DNA of 64,000 nt from Siderastrea siderea (taxonomy: Eukaryota > Cnidaria > Anthozoa > Scleractinia > Rhizangiidae): positions 38,038,569 through 38,102,568 of the forward strand of contig OZ034975.1 in the NCBI GenBank assembly GCA_964030785.1, given 5' to 3'. Both the position numbers and the translations under genes were made by a program. The notes under the pieces were generated by a model. It was not told where the DNA came from, did not search any database, and was given only the letters and a program-made list of their open reading frames with translations. Numbering within the stretch: position 1 is the first letter of the stretch; every line of letters starts with the position of its first letter. Positions 1 to 11,825 of the stretch are shown in pieces.

Positions 1-2450
1 AGAACTGGAGGGAGCAAAGAGGTGCTTTAGCTTTCTGCAGCGGCTGGGCCTAAGCATTGGTGTGTCTTTGTATCAGACCGCCACAGAGGCATCGCAAAGT
101 GGATAAGAGAAACTTACAAAGACACCACACACTACTATGACATATGGCATGTGGCACGATCTGTAACGAAGAAACTTCTATCTGCAAGCAAGGAGAAAGG
201 GTGTGAGGTCATCCAGGACTGGATGAAGGCAATTCGCCGCCACCTGTATTGGTGTGCCACCTCAACCAAACCAGGCTTTGGCGACCTCATCCTTGCCAAG
301 TGGAATTCCTTTATGAGACATGTTGCAAATAAGCACACAAATCATCCTGACCCTCTCTACAAGGAGTGTAACCACAGAGAGCTTGAACCAAGAAAATGGA
401 TCAAAATTGGTGAGATATCACATACTTTTTTTGATAGAGCCAAAGGAAAAAATAAAAACATTCGATAAAATGCACAAATATAAACTTGTGAACTTCAGTT
501 CAATAATAAGATTCTGAAAAACTATTGCTTTTAGTATGATTTCACCAAAAGTTGCTTTTTGGATAGACAGGTATTAAAAAATGGGCCCTTAAATTTTGAT
601 AAATTTCAAAATTAGGAACTTTCAATGTATTTTTGAAAATTTAGACTGTGAATAGCCTCTAATTTTGGCAATGTCTTTTGTGGGGTGGGCAAAATACACA
701 CACACATGCAAAATTTCATGGCGACGTGTGTCGACTACTCGCAGTCTATTGAAAATTGAATTCTCATAATTTTCCTTGGCATTGGCCAGTGTTAAATTTA
801 CTACTTCATAAACATGATTGGCCAGGACTGTCAGCAATTACATAACTTAATGGGGGTTAATTATTTATTCTTTTATTTACTTATTTTTGGCAGGCACTGC
901 TGCATATGACAAGCTAAAAAGTTTGCTTACCACCAAAATTCTCTTGGGAGATATTAAAAAGCTGTCCCCAGATGCTCAGACAAGCTGTCTTGAAGGGTTT
1001 CATGCCACCCTCAATCATTGGCATCCAAAAATGATTAATTTCTCTTGGTTGGGAAGCTTCTGCAGGTATGTGTTCAACAGGGTAGTGTTGCATTTTATGT
1101 CTGAATGTCCAAGTTCACCACACTTACAAATTATTTTGAACTATTACTTCAAGTAACTTATTGGATTGGTTAGGTGACATTAACATGCAAAGGGAAATCA
1201 AAGACTAAATGTTTATGATGTTTTGCATCATGTCTTTTACCCAGTTAGGTTGAAACATTGATAACTTTTTTATGATCATCTTTTTTAGGCACATCCTTGC
1301 AAGCCTCCATTTTAATGAGAATCTCCATAGAGACACTCAGATTTCTAAAGATGGGGAGAAATATTATAAAGTCACTTACCCCAAGTTTAAACTTGGTGAG
1401 GAGGTGGTCAGAGAAGTAGCTTCGCCACCCACTTATGGTACGTAAAGTGTTTTCAGTGTGCAATGGCATACTAATGTGACATAAACAGGGATCCACAGCA
1501 GCAGAGGAGATGGCTTAGAATTTTATAGTCAAGTGTAATAACTGAACTAGCCTGGTGGGTGAATTACCTGCAACTTTTGAAAGAGCAACTAAATCTGTCA
1601 AAAAAGTATTTGAATCCCTGTATGAGCTTTTTTTACATGGTCAAAACATTCTATCGAGTATGAAATAAATCTAATTACTGAAGAGCAAAGTGACAAATAT
1701 TTTTTTAGCATTGATCACCTAACAGTTCCTGATTCAGGAGAATGGTTTTATGTGGTACAATTAAAGATTATGGCTTTGGGATCTTATTGGTCTTTTATTA
1801 TTTTACCCAGGCTATGTTGAAAGCATGAAGAGGCTGCTGTTTACCTTGCCCAAGCTTGCAATGAAGGAGGTATTTGAGAGATATTCATCAAAGGCACCAA
1901 ATCCTCTCAACACACAGTTTGCTGATCGAGTTGACAAAAAGACAGCCATCCAGAAACACAAGGAGAAAACTCAACAAAAGAACACTACTTCACTTTTTCC
2001 ATCAAGTATGTACTATTCTTCCATGTATGAGGTACCTGCATAACATTATTTTTGTTGATATACTTGTGACAAGATGGTACATTTTTCAGTCAATTGATTA
2101 TACTCTTTCCCTTTGTGTTAATATCATCATCACATTATCATCATCATCCAAACTCATGTATATGGTGTATAAGGGCTCTATATTGTTGCACATAGATCAT
2201 TTTCATTCTCTTGTTTCTTGTTCTGAGCAGCAATTCCCTCACTTTAATTCACCAGAAGCAAATCTCTTCCATCTCACTAACAAAAATGTGTTTGCCATAT
2301 TCTCATGCAGGTGCAGAACAGGACAGGCAACAAAGCACCACTGTTTCTGCTGAGTCTGTTGCTACTAGTGTGAGAACTGCTCAGAAGTCGCGGAAATGTT
2401 CAAAGTGCAAAAAGACAGGTCACACTAAGAGAACCTGCCAAGGGACATGA
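1..2450 (+). pseudogene. DDE transposase-derived gene, 3' five exons, zinc-knuckle C-terminus
   Basis: Five exons fit phase-consistent GT-AG junctions: 1-409, 894-1065, 1289-1437, 1811-2005 and 2311-2450 (stop TGA). Junction phases are 1, 2, 1 and 1, and each joined frame is open from about base 67. Exon 1 has a SDRHRGIAKW motif followed by YYDIWHVAR, and exon 2 has CLEGFHATLNHWHPK. These look like the second Asp and final Glu blocks of a DDE transposase family common in cnidarian and fish genomes (family from memory). Exon 5 ends in a CxxC..H....C knuckle (KCSKCKKTGHTKRTC). Bases 2-64 are open in another frame (ELEGAKRCFSFL) and seem to continue the same protein, so one base is lost or two gained near 62-67; the copy is therefore called broken unless this is an assembly error. 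The 5' end lies outside the window. It could be a domesticated gene or a spliced transposon gene. Confidence 0.72.
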
Positions 2451-2559
2451 ATGTCTAATGAACACCTGATTAAAATGATGGCTGTGTACACCCGTATCTT
2501 GTAGTCAGCAAGCCAGTGTGGCATTCCTATTGATTTTGAGAATTGCTATAGTTGCCTTG

Positions 2560-3640
2560 AAATGTCATACACACTGGTGTAGGGATTAGATTGATTTTAC
2601 ATCACTAGTGAAATACTGTTGATGCTTATGACAGCAAGGCAATGTCAGGGTGCTATCCAGGGTATTTGAGGGGTGGAAGCATCAGATTGCATCTCAGTGC
2701 ATATTCATTTCAAAACAATTTGCGGGGGCATGCCCCAGGACCCCCCTAGAAAGCTCATGGCTTTCGACCACTCGGGACTTCTCCCCCAAGCGATAAATCC
2801 TAGATAGGACCCTGAATGTTACAAAATAATTAATTTCATTCATTCGTTTTGTTTACTAGCTTTTGACTGTTAGACACTAAGGTTTAGATAAATTATTCTT
2901 TCATACACTAAGTAAAACCGCTCCACCATTGGTACAATGGGTGATATTTATTCAGGTGCTTTGAAGAATGTGAATAAAACCTGACTTTTTTTTCAAAACT
3001 TCAAACAAGAACATTGATCAAAATGGGTTTGTTTTTCTTTAAATTTCATACACACTGGTATAGGGATTAGACTGATTTTACATAACTAGTGAAATACTGT
3101 AGATGCTTATGACAGCAAGGCAATGTTACAAAATAATTCATTTCATTCATTCATTTTGTTTACTAGCTTTTGACTGTTAGACACTATAAATGTTTAGATA
3201 TTCTTTCACACACTAAGTAAAACCACTCCACCATTGGCACAATGTGTGATTTTTATTCAGGTGCTTTGAAGAATCTGGATAAAACCTGAATTTTTTTTCA
3301 AAACTTCAAACAAGAACATTGATCAAAATGGATTTGTTTTTCTTTAAATTTCATACACACTGGTATAGGGATTAGACTGATTTTACATAACTAGTGAAAT
3401 ACTGTAGATGCTTATGACAGCAAGGCAATGTTACAAAATAATTCATTTCATTCATTCATTTTGTTTACTAGCTTTTGACTGTTAGACACTATAAATGTTT
3501 AGATATTCTTTCACACACTAAGTAAAACCACTCCACCATTGGCACAATGTGTGATTTTTATTCAGGTGCTTTGAAGAATCTGAATAAAACCTTATTTTTT
3601 TTCAAAACTTCAAACCAGAACTTTGACCAGAATGAATTTA
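2560..3640. repeat. 305-bp tandem repeat, three copies
   Basis: Three head-to-tail copies start near 2566, 3047 and 3352, each opening with a CATACACACTGGTRTAGGGATTAG-like segment and ending near AAAACTTCAAAC. Copies 2 and 3 are nearly identical with period 305. Copy 1 is 174 bp longer because of the MITE at 2646-2814. The array begins about 110 bp after the stop codon of the upstream transposase-like gene, so it may be part of its 3' region. Confidence 0.85.
2646..2814. mobile_element. 169-bp MITE inserted in tandem-repeat copy 1
   Basis: The ends are CAGGGTGCTATCC and, on the other strand, CAGGGTCCTATCT. AATGT occurs directly before (2641-2645) and after (2815-2819). Copies 2 and 3 of the surrounding repeat carry the uninterrupted site (CAATGTTAC), which proves the insertion. 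A shorter reading, TCAGGG ends with a 3-bp ATG duplication, fits equally well, so the superfamily is left open. Confidence 0.85.
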
Positions 3641-3835
3641 GTTTTGTATGTAGTTCAGTATATGTCCATCAATGAAATCTTGTTATGTGGGGCAAGGAAC
3701 TATGTCGGCTATTTTTGGTGACACTCTGAAAAGCTGAAAGTGACGTAGTACCTTAAATTGTCAATATTTTGAGCTTAGTACTCTATTAAATAGTTGGTTG
3801 TTGAGTATATATCATAATTATAGTGTTAATTCTAC

Positions 3836-4010
3836 AGTTAACTCCTGGCAACTCGAACCCTCAGTTACTCGAACCTCCTGCTAACATAAATGATTTTTCC
3901 CTTCAGGTCATTTTCTTTATAATTTTTTCCTCGACAACTTGAAGTCCCAATAACTTGAGCCTTTTTTGATTCCACTTGAAGGTTTGAGTTATCAGTAGTC
4001 AAATGTGGTT
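3836..4010. mobile_element. Probable Tc1/pogo-like MITE
   Basis: The left end CAGTTAACTCCTGGCAACTC and the inverse of the right end, around CACATTTGACTACTGATAACTC, form imperfect terminal repeats of roughly 25 bp around an AT-rich centre. Imperfect arms make the exact limits uncertain. Confidence 0.4.
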
Positions 4011-4489
4011 AAAAGTTTTCTATGTTCTCATACATGTGAGACAAGGCACATTTCCAGAGGCACTCACGTCTCAGGATAATAACAAAAAGTGCACAGGAAA
4101 CTACTACTGTTTGTACCAAGGTCGGGACTCAGTCAAACATGTCCTTTCAGTGAAAGAGAATTATTTGCTGACTTGATATCAAATAAAGAAGTCCTTGGTA
4201 ATTTATTTTTAGTTGGAATCTGCTTGTTATCTGAAATTACAGAAAATCAGCCCGTAATAATTCAACTTGAATAATTTATAACATCTATGAATCTCTGTAG
4301 CCTCTTGATTGTCTATGTAGGGTCTGGTATCTTGTCCTTATATCATGGTAGATGCATGCAGGCAGTGGTCTTATATTCTCCCATCCCATATACCCGCAGA
4401 GCCAGCGGATAACCCAGCGATAGGCAACTGCCCGAATGAATCTGCAAAAGGGAAGAAGGAATAAAAAATAGTGAATCCAAGTGAACACA

Positions 4490-4571
4490 TTACTACTACT
4501 GCCGCCGCTGCTGCTGCTGCTGCTGCTACTACTACTCCTACTACCACTGCCACTACCACTACTACTGCTGA
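4490..4571. repeat. CTN trinucleotide microsatellite
   Basis: About 80 bp of CTA/CTG/CCG/CCA triplets. They create alanine- and valine-run reading frames on the minus strand that are artefacts. Confidence 0.85.
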
Positions 4572-4653
4572 ATAAGGGAAGAGTTTAGGATGGTTGTCTG
4601 TAAGCAACTTCTCGGTCGGCTCCAATAAATTGTTTAAATAAAGTAAAGATATG

Positions 4654-4784
4654 TAGAGTCTGTTCATGGCGGCCACGTTGGAGGAGCAAAAAAAAACTAT
4701 TTGCATAAAAATAAAACGTTTTTCCCAATGCAAAGGAATCCTATTGTTTTTCTCCTCCAGCATGGCCGCTGCGAACACACTCTA
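4654..4784. mobile_element. 131-bp hairpin MITE with ~40-bp TIRs
   Basis: TAGAGTCTGTTCATGGCGGC at the left is mirrored by the right arm ending GAACACACTCTA, and the similarity runs inward through GGAGGAG/CTCCTCC. The termini include TA, consistent with a TA target duplication as in Tc1/mariner MITEs. No coding capacity. Confidence 0.7.
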
Positions 4785-5173
4785 TACTTCAATTCAGGAA
4801 ACTGGTGAGCAAGTTGAACACGGCCCAGAAAAGTCTCAGTTTTGGTTGCAATGATACCGTGGTAACGTAAAAGCGGCTTCATGGATTTTCTATACAGCAC
4901 CAAAGACAACTACGCGCTCTACGGTCGATTCTCGTTCACAACATGGTTTCTCTTCCAACCGTATTAGTTTTGAGCAATTCACGCGCTTCATACCAAATCA
5001 TAATTTCCGGTGCCCACTAGTCCCACGTGCAAAATGTAAACAATACGTTGCCAGCCGCGGATTATTTAGCGCCCAGAGGTCCTTTTTAAAAATTGGTTCA
5101 GGAGATAACCTTGGCTTCAACGTTCGGCAAACTAAAAGAGACGACAAATAAAAAATTCTGTTGGACAGCTACT

Positions 5174-5801
5174 CTAATCTAAACTAACGAGACATATTAC
5201 ACTCACTCGTTCTCTGAAACTCCAGATCGACGACGATAGGTTCGACCATCTTTGTCCCTCAGTTCGGTTGGTGAGCGCAGCGTAGTCTTCGTGTTGGATT
5301 ATGCAGGTTATGTGCTCAATTGAGCCGTCAAATACCATTTTACCCGATGCATGGACGACTTCCCTACAGCAACGAAACTCCAGCGCACCGACTAAATTAT
5401 GGTCGCTGCATCTTTCACATTGGCACCTGAATTAGGAAAACAATGAAGAAGCAAGATCAAGAACATTGCTTCGCGGTAAAGCGAGAGCCAGGTCGATATA
5501 GGTGACTAGAACGTGCACAATAAAAAGACTGTGATTATAAAACTAACCATGAGTTCACTGCAACTTCCTTTTCATATCGGGCCTCCAAAACTGCTGGTGT
5601 GAGACCATCAACATCGGCCTCTTCGCCGTCATCAGTTGTTTCACGGTCTTCTCCGTCGTCTGCAGCGAGTGGTTCGTCTTCATACGGCGTGATTTGGCTG
5701 TAAACAACTTCAACGTCGCCTTCTTCCTCCTCTATGTCATCTCCTTCTACTAGGCTAGTCGACGAATCCGACATATTACTCATTTCAGAGTCACTAGACA
5801 T
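5174..5801 (-). pseudogene. P2X7 intracellular (ballast)-domain-like protein, 3'-damaged
   Basis: Exon 1 (5801-5548) starts at ATG and encodes an acidic Ser/Asp/Glu-rich leader, then LTPAVLEARYEKEVAVNSW. Donor GTTAG joins in phase 2 to exon 2 (5426-5174) after a TTCAG acceptor. Exon 2 encodes CQCERCSD, EFRCCREV and GSIEHITCIIQHEDYAALTN, the Cys-rich zinc-binding signature of the P2X7 cytoplasmic domain family; no P2X channel part is present. After TNRT the family would continue through about eight residues (recalled as VLLQVGPL-like) before a basic C-terminus. Here that stretch is missing and the tail (RDKDGRTYRRRSG, ending SENE then TGA at 5205-5203) is in the +1 frame, while the actual frame runs to TAG at 5176-5174. 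This looks like a small deletion with frameshift. Such genes are multicopy in cnidarians and often lie near transposases. Confidence 0.8.
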
Positions 5802-6073
5802 GTTGATTCATTCAATAACCTAACAATTTGACAGGAAAGCACAGAACGCGAATATCTTTCTGTACCCAAAATGACGTCACAACATGAAATTTTGCGAATC
5901 GACTCGACCCAGTCTCCTGACCATTTTTGAAGGCAAAATAGCCCAACTTTACGCGCTTATAAAATCGCCAATTTTTACCCTGAACGTCTCAAACTTTGGA
6001 ATCGTGTATTTTAAAGGTAACGCTTTCTTATTAGACAAAAACAAATTTCGCTTCATAGGCACTTTAATATATT

Positions 6074-6352
6074 TTAATTACTGTTAGTAGTGAGCGAACG
6101 AAAGCTTGGTATTTTTTGAATTAAGGTGTGAACAGCAACATAGATCTCCTCGTGTTCTAAAAGCTGCAGTAGAGTTTGCTGAAGACACTTTTTGAAGGAG
6201 CTTTTGTTTTTCGTTCGGAGATGTTCTGGGAGTCCGTTCCATATTTTACATCCGATGCGTGAAAACGAGTGGCTCTGTTGTTTTAGTCTTGAATGTTTTA
6301 TATAGAATCTACCAGCTGATACAGATCTAGTATTACTATTAGTATTATCTAC
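6074..6352 (-). pseudogene. Non-LTR retrotransposon ORF2 C-terminus fragment
   Basis: One open minus-strand frame ends in TAA at 6076-6074. It contains FSRIGCKIWNGLPEHLR and FKKCLQQTLLQ, the tail typical of CR1/Jockey-like reverse transcriptase ORFs (F...G.K.WN.LP..LR....FK). There is no polymerase motif, so it is a 5'-truncated copy. Its upstream edge coincides with the start of duplicated block A. Confidence 0.7.
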
Positions 6353-7436
6353 GCAAAAACTCCCAGGGTGTCAGAATTAAGAATCCCTGGCTTGAAAATA
6401 ACATAAACACGAAGTGAAGCGTTTACTGTATTTTCTTAATTCATCCTATCGTTCTGACAACTGCGTCTTTAGTACAACGTAGAGTGGATTTCCAATGAGG
6501 TGTGGAGTTTATGTGCATACGGGCATAAAGGTAACTGGCTTTACTTGCGCAGAAAAAGTTAGAGACGATGTTTGAACGCCTTAAGTAAACGTAAACGTTT
6601 GGCTCCTTTTAACGGTTTACGTTTACGTGAGCTGCTTGCACGTCGTCTCCAATCTTATTTTTGCAGGTAAGTTAAATTTAAGCCAGTACGCACGTAAAAA
6701 TTACGGGACGTTGGAAATCCACCTTTACACGGATTGCAACTACTCACTGAGCCACCTTTCCTTTATTCCACATAAAGCTGAGGCCTTTTACCCGACAACG
6801 TTAGTTCGAATTGTTGAATGGATCTTATTGAAAAATGACCGCCATAATTTTCACTGTCTGGCTCTCCTTGCCAAGAAATTATTCATAACATGTGAAAAGG
6901 CATAAAACATTGTGCTTCCGCTAAAAGTCGTCAAAAACGAATTAAAAACTTTGCGGAAGTGGCAACGGTAGGCGCACAGCAGATAGTACAGATTAAAGAC
7001 ACTTCCATGGAAATGCGATTCTGTAACCCATAACCCTTATTTGACGAACATTACACTTATTTTACCAAGAAGTCAATCATATCACTGGAAAAGCATTACA
7101 AAATATAGTACCTGGAAAGGTTTCGGTGTTCTAGTTCTCAAGGTGGAAAAAAGTCAAATAATTTAGTTCTGGATCATAAAAACTTAAGAGATTTGTAGGG
7201 GAAAAAATAACTCTCACTCTTCCTACCGTTTTTGGCGAAAACAAGTTACTGTATCTTTTCACCAAACCATCATTTGCCCCTAAAACTCAACATGATCTCT
7301 TATTGTGGCTTCACCTTTTCTTCGAGTTAAATAGTTCCCGTTAACAAATTATTCTTTTCGACAAGGAACATCAATGGCGGCCAGTTTTGAGGAAGGCCTA
7401 TAGCTATCAATAGTAAAGCACACACTTAGCCACAAC

Positions 7437-7693
7437 CTAAAATGCAGTTTCGTTGTTGTTTTCTCCAATCCCGTATTTGTATGCACCTTGGGCCTGAATC
7501 TCAGGATCTGCGCTATCAGTCTTGGGCGAGGCATCCCCCTTACGAAACTCCGTGACATCAACATACTCGGTGCCTTCATAAGGTTTGGCCTCTTGAGTGG
7601 AGGCAGAGGTTGAGGAGACGTGGATACTTGCGGCATCCGTGGCATATTTGTACTCTCCAAGTTCGCATAAATCACACCTTCAGGATTGGGTTT
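7437..7693 (-). pseudogene. Receptor last exon, copy A (1-bp deletion)
   Basis: It starts after a CACAG acceptor with KPNPEGVIYANL and VSTSPQPLPPLKRP, matching the last exon of the intact gene at 22641. The exon spans 257 bp instead of 258: one base is missing in the codons after KRP, so the reading leaves frame. The old frame then runs to TAG at 7439-7437. The YxxL motif survives upstream of the break. Confidence 0.75.
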
Positions 7694-7717
7694 CTGTGGC
7701 AGGTAGATATAAGAAGA

Positions 7718-8026
7718 TTATGGTACAACGCTAAATTTTGGCGTGCTCTCATTAGTCGAAATCGATCACGTGACGCAACAGTGTCTCTCCTCAGCGGGCG
7801 CCTATCAGCGCATTGTGCCAGTTTTTGGCAATTTCCCTAAAAAATTTAGCGTTGCGCAATTAAAACAATACAGTCCTTCTATCTCAGGCCCTATGTGTGA
7901 TAGGTTCCCTCGAAAATTTGATGTTCAAACTTCATATATGCCCTCGACAAGTATTGTTGTGAACATCAATTTCCTCGGGCAACCTATCACACGATAATGC
8001 GTTCGACACAAGAACTCCATTGTTTA
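7718..8026. mobile_element. Double-hairpin repeat, copy 1
   Basis: The first hairpin has arms around TACAACGCTAAATTTTG and its inverse. The second has longer arms running from the AATACAGTCCTTCT side to the AGAACTCCATTG side. The same organisation occurs at 11068-11380 and 49776-50100. Block B has no insertion at this place, so it arrived after the A/B duplication. Confidence 0.75.
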
Positions 8027-9029
8027 GTTAGTTATCGTCTCCTATTGATGTTAATCTGACCAGACGTTGAATTAAGACGGAATCCATTAGGAAATTAAGT
8101 AATTTTAATTCTCAGTGGACAAAAACCTTGTACCAGAATAATTGAAAGCAGATCGCATTCTTTTTTACATTTTTTGAGAGCTATGGATGTAATTTGTTAT
8201 CTGTAATAACCCCAAAGACAATTTCTTATGTGAGCCCGAGAAAAAAAATTTCAAATTTCACAAAATGAAATCTTACGCACAAAAATTTACCTATTTTACC
8301 GGTGTTTAAACAATTCCTGTGAAGTTTGAAATTTAATTTCACGGGCTCCCATAAGAAATTGTCTTTGGTGTTATTACAGACAACTAATTACGTCTATAGC
8401 TCTTAAAAAGTGTAAAAAAGAATGCGATAAACTTTAAATTATTCTGGTACAAGGTTTTTGTCCACTGGTGACCCAATTTCCTGATGGATTACATCTTAAA
8501 GAGTTCTTTTGTCTTAAGGGCTCGGCTAAACGGAAAGAACTTCATTAACTCGATATAACATTGTTCAGCAACTCGATATAACATTGTTCAAGATTGTTAA
8601 ATTAGGCGTGTTGATCGCGTTTGCCACCCTTGTGAGTGATTTTGAACGTTGAACGAGCATTTGTTCAACACTGTTCCACATCCCGGCCAAACGAACAAAC
8701 ACTGCTTTTGAAACATTGTTTTCCGTACCTGAGAACAAAAGAAAAGTTGAATAGTCTTCAATCGAAAGGTGGCAACATCATTCAACAGGGTGACTGAACG
8801 CGTTCAACATTTAAACAAGTGCAGTATTCTCCTTGGGGATGCTACCTTTATTGCCGCACATGGTGGTTCTTCCAGTTCAAAAATTGCAGAGTCTAAATTT
8901 ATTCCGAAAAACATGGTTCTTAATTTTTGTACAGCTTAAGCAACCACACAAATGCTGGAGAAGTGAGTACCGTTAATTATGCCGTACTATAGTGCTCATT
9001 CAGACAAAAAATAAATCAACTTTGTTTAA

Positions 9030-9275
9030 CGAGGGTGACACCTAACAGTGTGGGACTGACAAACCTGCCCTCGGGTTCCGGGTCGAATTGGAATTTGGAT
9101 ATGTTGGTTTTTGAGGAGGGGAAAACCGGAGTATCCGGAGAAAAACCTCTCCGAGCAAGGACGAAAACCAACAACAAACTCAACCCATATATGACACCGG
9201 GACCGAGAGTGGAACCCGGGCCAATTGGTGAGAGGCGAGCGCTCTCATCACTGCGCCATCCCTGCTCCCCTAAAT
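9030..9275 (-). mobile_element. tRNA-derived SINE
   Basis: On the minus strand the 5' end reads GGATGGCGCAGTGATGAGAGC (A-box-like), followed by a B-box-like GGGTTCCACTC some 40 bases later. The body continues without coding potential. Block B lacks this sequence at the equivalent position (around 12880), so it is a copy-A-specific retroinsertion. Confidence 0.75.
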
Positions 9276-9712
9276 AACACCATTCTCGTGACACTCGTAT
9301 TCTACTTTGCCCTTGAACCCTGAACATTTACTGTTTGAGATGGACCCTGAGAGTAGAACGTTCCTGTGATACTGTTTGTTACTCAAGAGAAATAGGAATG
9401 ACATTTATAAACCGTCTATTTTCTCCAGTTAAACTCAGGAGCTAATGCCTGGGTGTGAAAGAGAAAACAAGAAATATTTCATTCTGGAGGATTACGATTA
9501 GACTCTATGGATAGACGCTTCGCTCGGGGATAGTTTCACAAGAACCCACGAGTGCAACCCACACAGTTGAATGATCAGGCCCGATACCCGCTACGTTTTG
9601 CGCATTTTATATGACGTTCAATCCTTCTTGTAGACTCTCTTCTTGCTTAACTTCACCTGAGCGAAAAGACGCATTTAAGTCTAGAAAGACGTGAACCAAT
9701 CCACGACCATGC

Positions 9713-9935
9713 CTTCTTAACAGATTTCTTCGACTTGTCAACTTGTGCGTAAGTATTGTCTGACTGCTTCCTCGTCTGAGATTTGTCCACGACAGAATTC
9801 CCAGGAGACTTCTCCTCTTCTCTCTTCCTCTTGCTCTTCTTCTTAGACTTGTCTACAGCAGCATCAGTCGGAGGGGCTGTCGCTGCCTGCTGATTTGTTG
9901 CTGCTTCATGTCTGTTTGCGTCTGGGCAATCTAAG
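9713..9935 (-). pseudogene. Receptor cytoplasmic tail exon, copy A, 5'-truncated
   Basis: It encodes PDANRHEA, AAVDKSKKKSKRKREEEKSP and TYAQVDKSKKS. Compared with copy B, the first YAAV motif has Asp for Tyr (PTDAAVDKS), the 5' third of the exon is lost at the block boundary near 9935, and the splice donor is GC (GAAG|GCATGG) where copy B has GT. Nothing upstream supports translation. Confidence 0.75.
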
Positions 9936-11067
9936 ACGGGCAATCTAACAACACAACCACGTACATAAAGTTATTCGATTTAAGTTGTCGAATTATAGTA
10001 TCTACGCGAAAAGATCCACGGTGTCAAAATTAAGAATCCCCTAGCTTGAAAATAACATAAAACACGAAGGGAAGCGTTTATGGTATTTTCTTAATGGAGC
10101 CTATCGTTCTGACAACTGCGCCTTCAGTACAACGTAGAGTGGATTTCCAATGAGGCATGGAGTGTATACGGGCATAAAGGTAACTGGCTTTACTTGCGTT
10201 AAAAAAAAAATGACACGATGTTTGAACGCCTTAAGTAAACGTAAAAGTTTGGCTCTTTTTAACGGTTTACGTTTACGTGAGCTGCTTGCACCTCCTCTCC
10301 AAGTTTATTTTTGCAGGTAAGGTAAGTTAAATTTATGCCAGTACGCACGTAATAATTACGGGACGTTGGAAATCCACCTTTACACGGATTACAACCACTC
10401 ATTGAGCCACCTTTCTTTCATAAAACCAAGAGAGGATGATAAATAAAACTGACTGAGGCGTTTCACCTAACAACGTTAATTCAATTTGTTTTATGGACCT
10501 TACTAAAAAATGACTGCCATAATTTTCACTGTCTGGCTCTCCTTGCCAAGAAATTATTCATAACATGTGAAAAGGCATCAAAAATCTTGCTGCCGCTGAA
10601 AGTCGTCAAAAACGAATCAAAAGCTTTGCTGAAGAGGCAACGGTAGGCACACAGCAGCTAGTAAATATTAAAGAGACTTCTATGGAAATGCGACTCTGTA
10701 ACCCATAACACTTATTTGACGAAAATTAAACGTGTTTTACCAAGAGGTCAATCATTGGAAAAGTATTACAAAATATAGTAGCCTGGAAAGGTTCGGGTGT
10801 TTTAGTTTTCAAGGTGGAAGAGCCAAATAATTTGTCATGGATCGTACAGATTTGCATGGGCAAAACGACTCTAACCCTTTCTACCGTTTTTGACGAAAAC
10901 AGGTTACTGTATCTTTTCACCAAACCACCATTTGCCCCTAAAACTCAACATGATCCGTTATTGTGACTTCACCTTTTCTTAGAGTTAATTAGTTTCTGTC
11001 AACAAGTTATTCTTTTAGGCAAGGAACATCAATGGCGGCCAGTTTCGAGGAAGGCCTACAAAAATCA

Positions 11068-11380
11068 TTATAGTACAACGCTAAAATTTGCGTGCTCCCA
11101 TTGGTCGAAATCGATCACGTGCCACGATAGTGTCTCTCTCCTATCAGTGCATTGTGCCCGTTTCGGCAATTTTCGCTCAAAATGTAGCGTCATACAATAA
11201 AAACAACAGAGTCCTTCTGTCTCAGGCCGTAAGTGTGATAGCTTCCCTCGGAAATTTGATGTTCAGACTTCACGCAAGCCCTCAAACCACGTTCTTGGGC
11301 TAATGTTTGTTGTGAACATGAAATTTCCTAGGGCAACCTATCACAAGATAGCGCCCTCGACAGAAGAACTCTATTGTTTA
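11068..11380. mobile_element. Double-hairpin repeat, copy 2
   Basis: Same two-hairpin structure as 7718-8026, at a different site within the duplicated block. Block A is uninterrupted at the equivalent point near 7415, so this is an independent insertion. Confidence 0.75.
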
Positions 11381-11408
11381 AATAGAAAAGCACACACTAA
11401 GCTACAAC

Positions 11409-11658
11409 CTAAAATGTAGTTTCGTTGTTGTTTTCTCCAGTCCCGTATTTGTTTGCACCTTGGGCCTGCATCACAGGATCTGTGCTATCAGTCTTAGGCG
11501 AGGCATCCCCCCTCAGTGATATCAGCATACTCCGTGCCTTCATAAGGTGTTGGCCTCTTGAGTGGAGGCAGAGGTTGAGGAGACGTGGATACTTGCAGCA
11601 TCCGTGGCATATTTATACCCTCCAAGTCCGCATAAATCGCACCTTCAGGATTGGGTTT
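11409..11658 (-). pseudogene. Receptor last exon, copy B (8-bp deletion)
   Basis: It encodes KPNPEGAIYADLEGIN and KRPTPYEGTEYADITE, then loses 8 bp relative to copy A. The frame shifts and ends at GCLA stop. Exon length is 250 rather than 258. Both tyrosine motifs (IYADL, EYADI) precede the break. Confidence 0.75.
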
Positions 11659-11825
11659 CTGTGGTAGGTAAATATAAATTAACCCTTTAAACCCCAAGAT
11701 CATTATTAAAATTCTCCTCACTGGTCTCCATGTACCTTGTTGAGTACTCGTTGGAACTTGAAACATCAAGACAATTCATCTTCAGTGATCAATTCCTTAA
11801 TTCTAAACGGAACGAACTTCATTAA

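Larger units (their letters stand above)
6345..9935. repeat. Tandem duplication block A (~3.6 kb)
   Basis: It aligns by eye with block B (9997-13722) over shared flanking sequence (6350-7330 versus 10000-11040), the last receptor exon, the intron and the tail exon. Copy-specific insertions are the double-hairpin repeat at 7718-8026 and the SINE near 9030-9275. About 60 bp of unrelated sequence separates it from B. Confidence 0.8.

Noticed and set aside
4371..4778. Open frame with long Val/Ala runs
   Set aside because: It is the translation of the CTN microsatellite and part of a MITE.
5884..6087. 67-residue plus-strand frame upstream of the P2X7-like gene
   Set aside because: No motif; part of it overlaps the LINE tail on the other strand.
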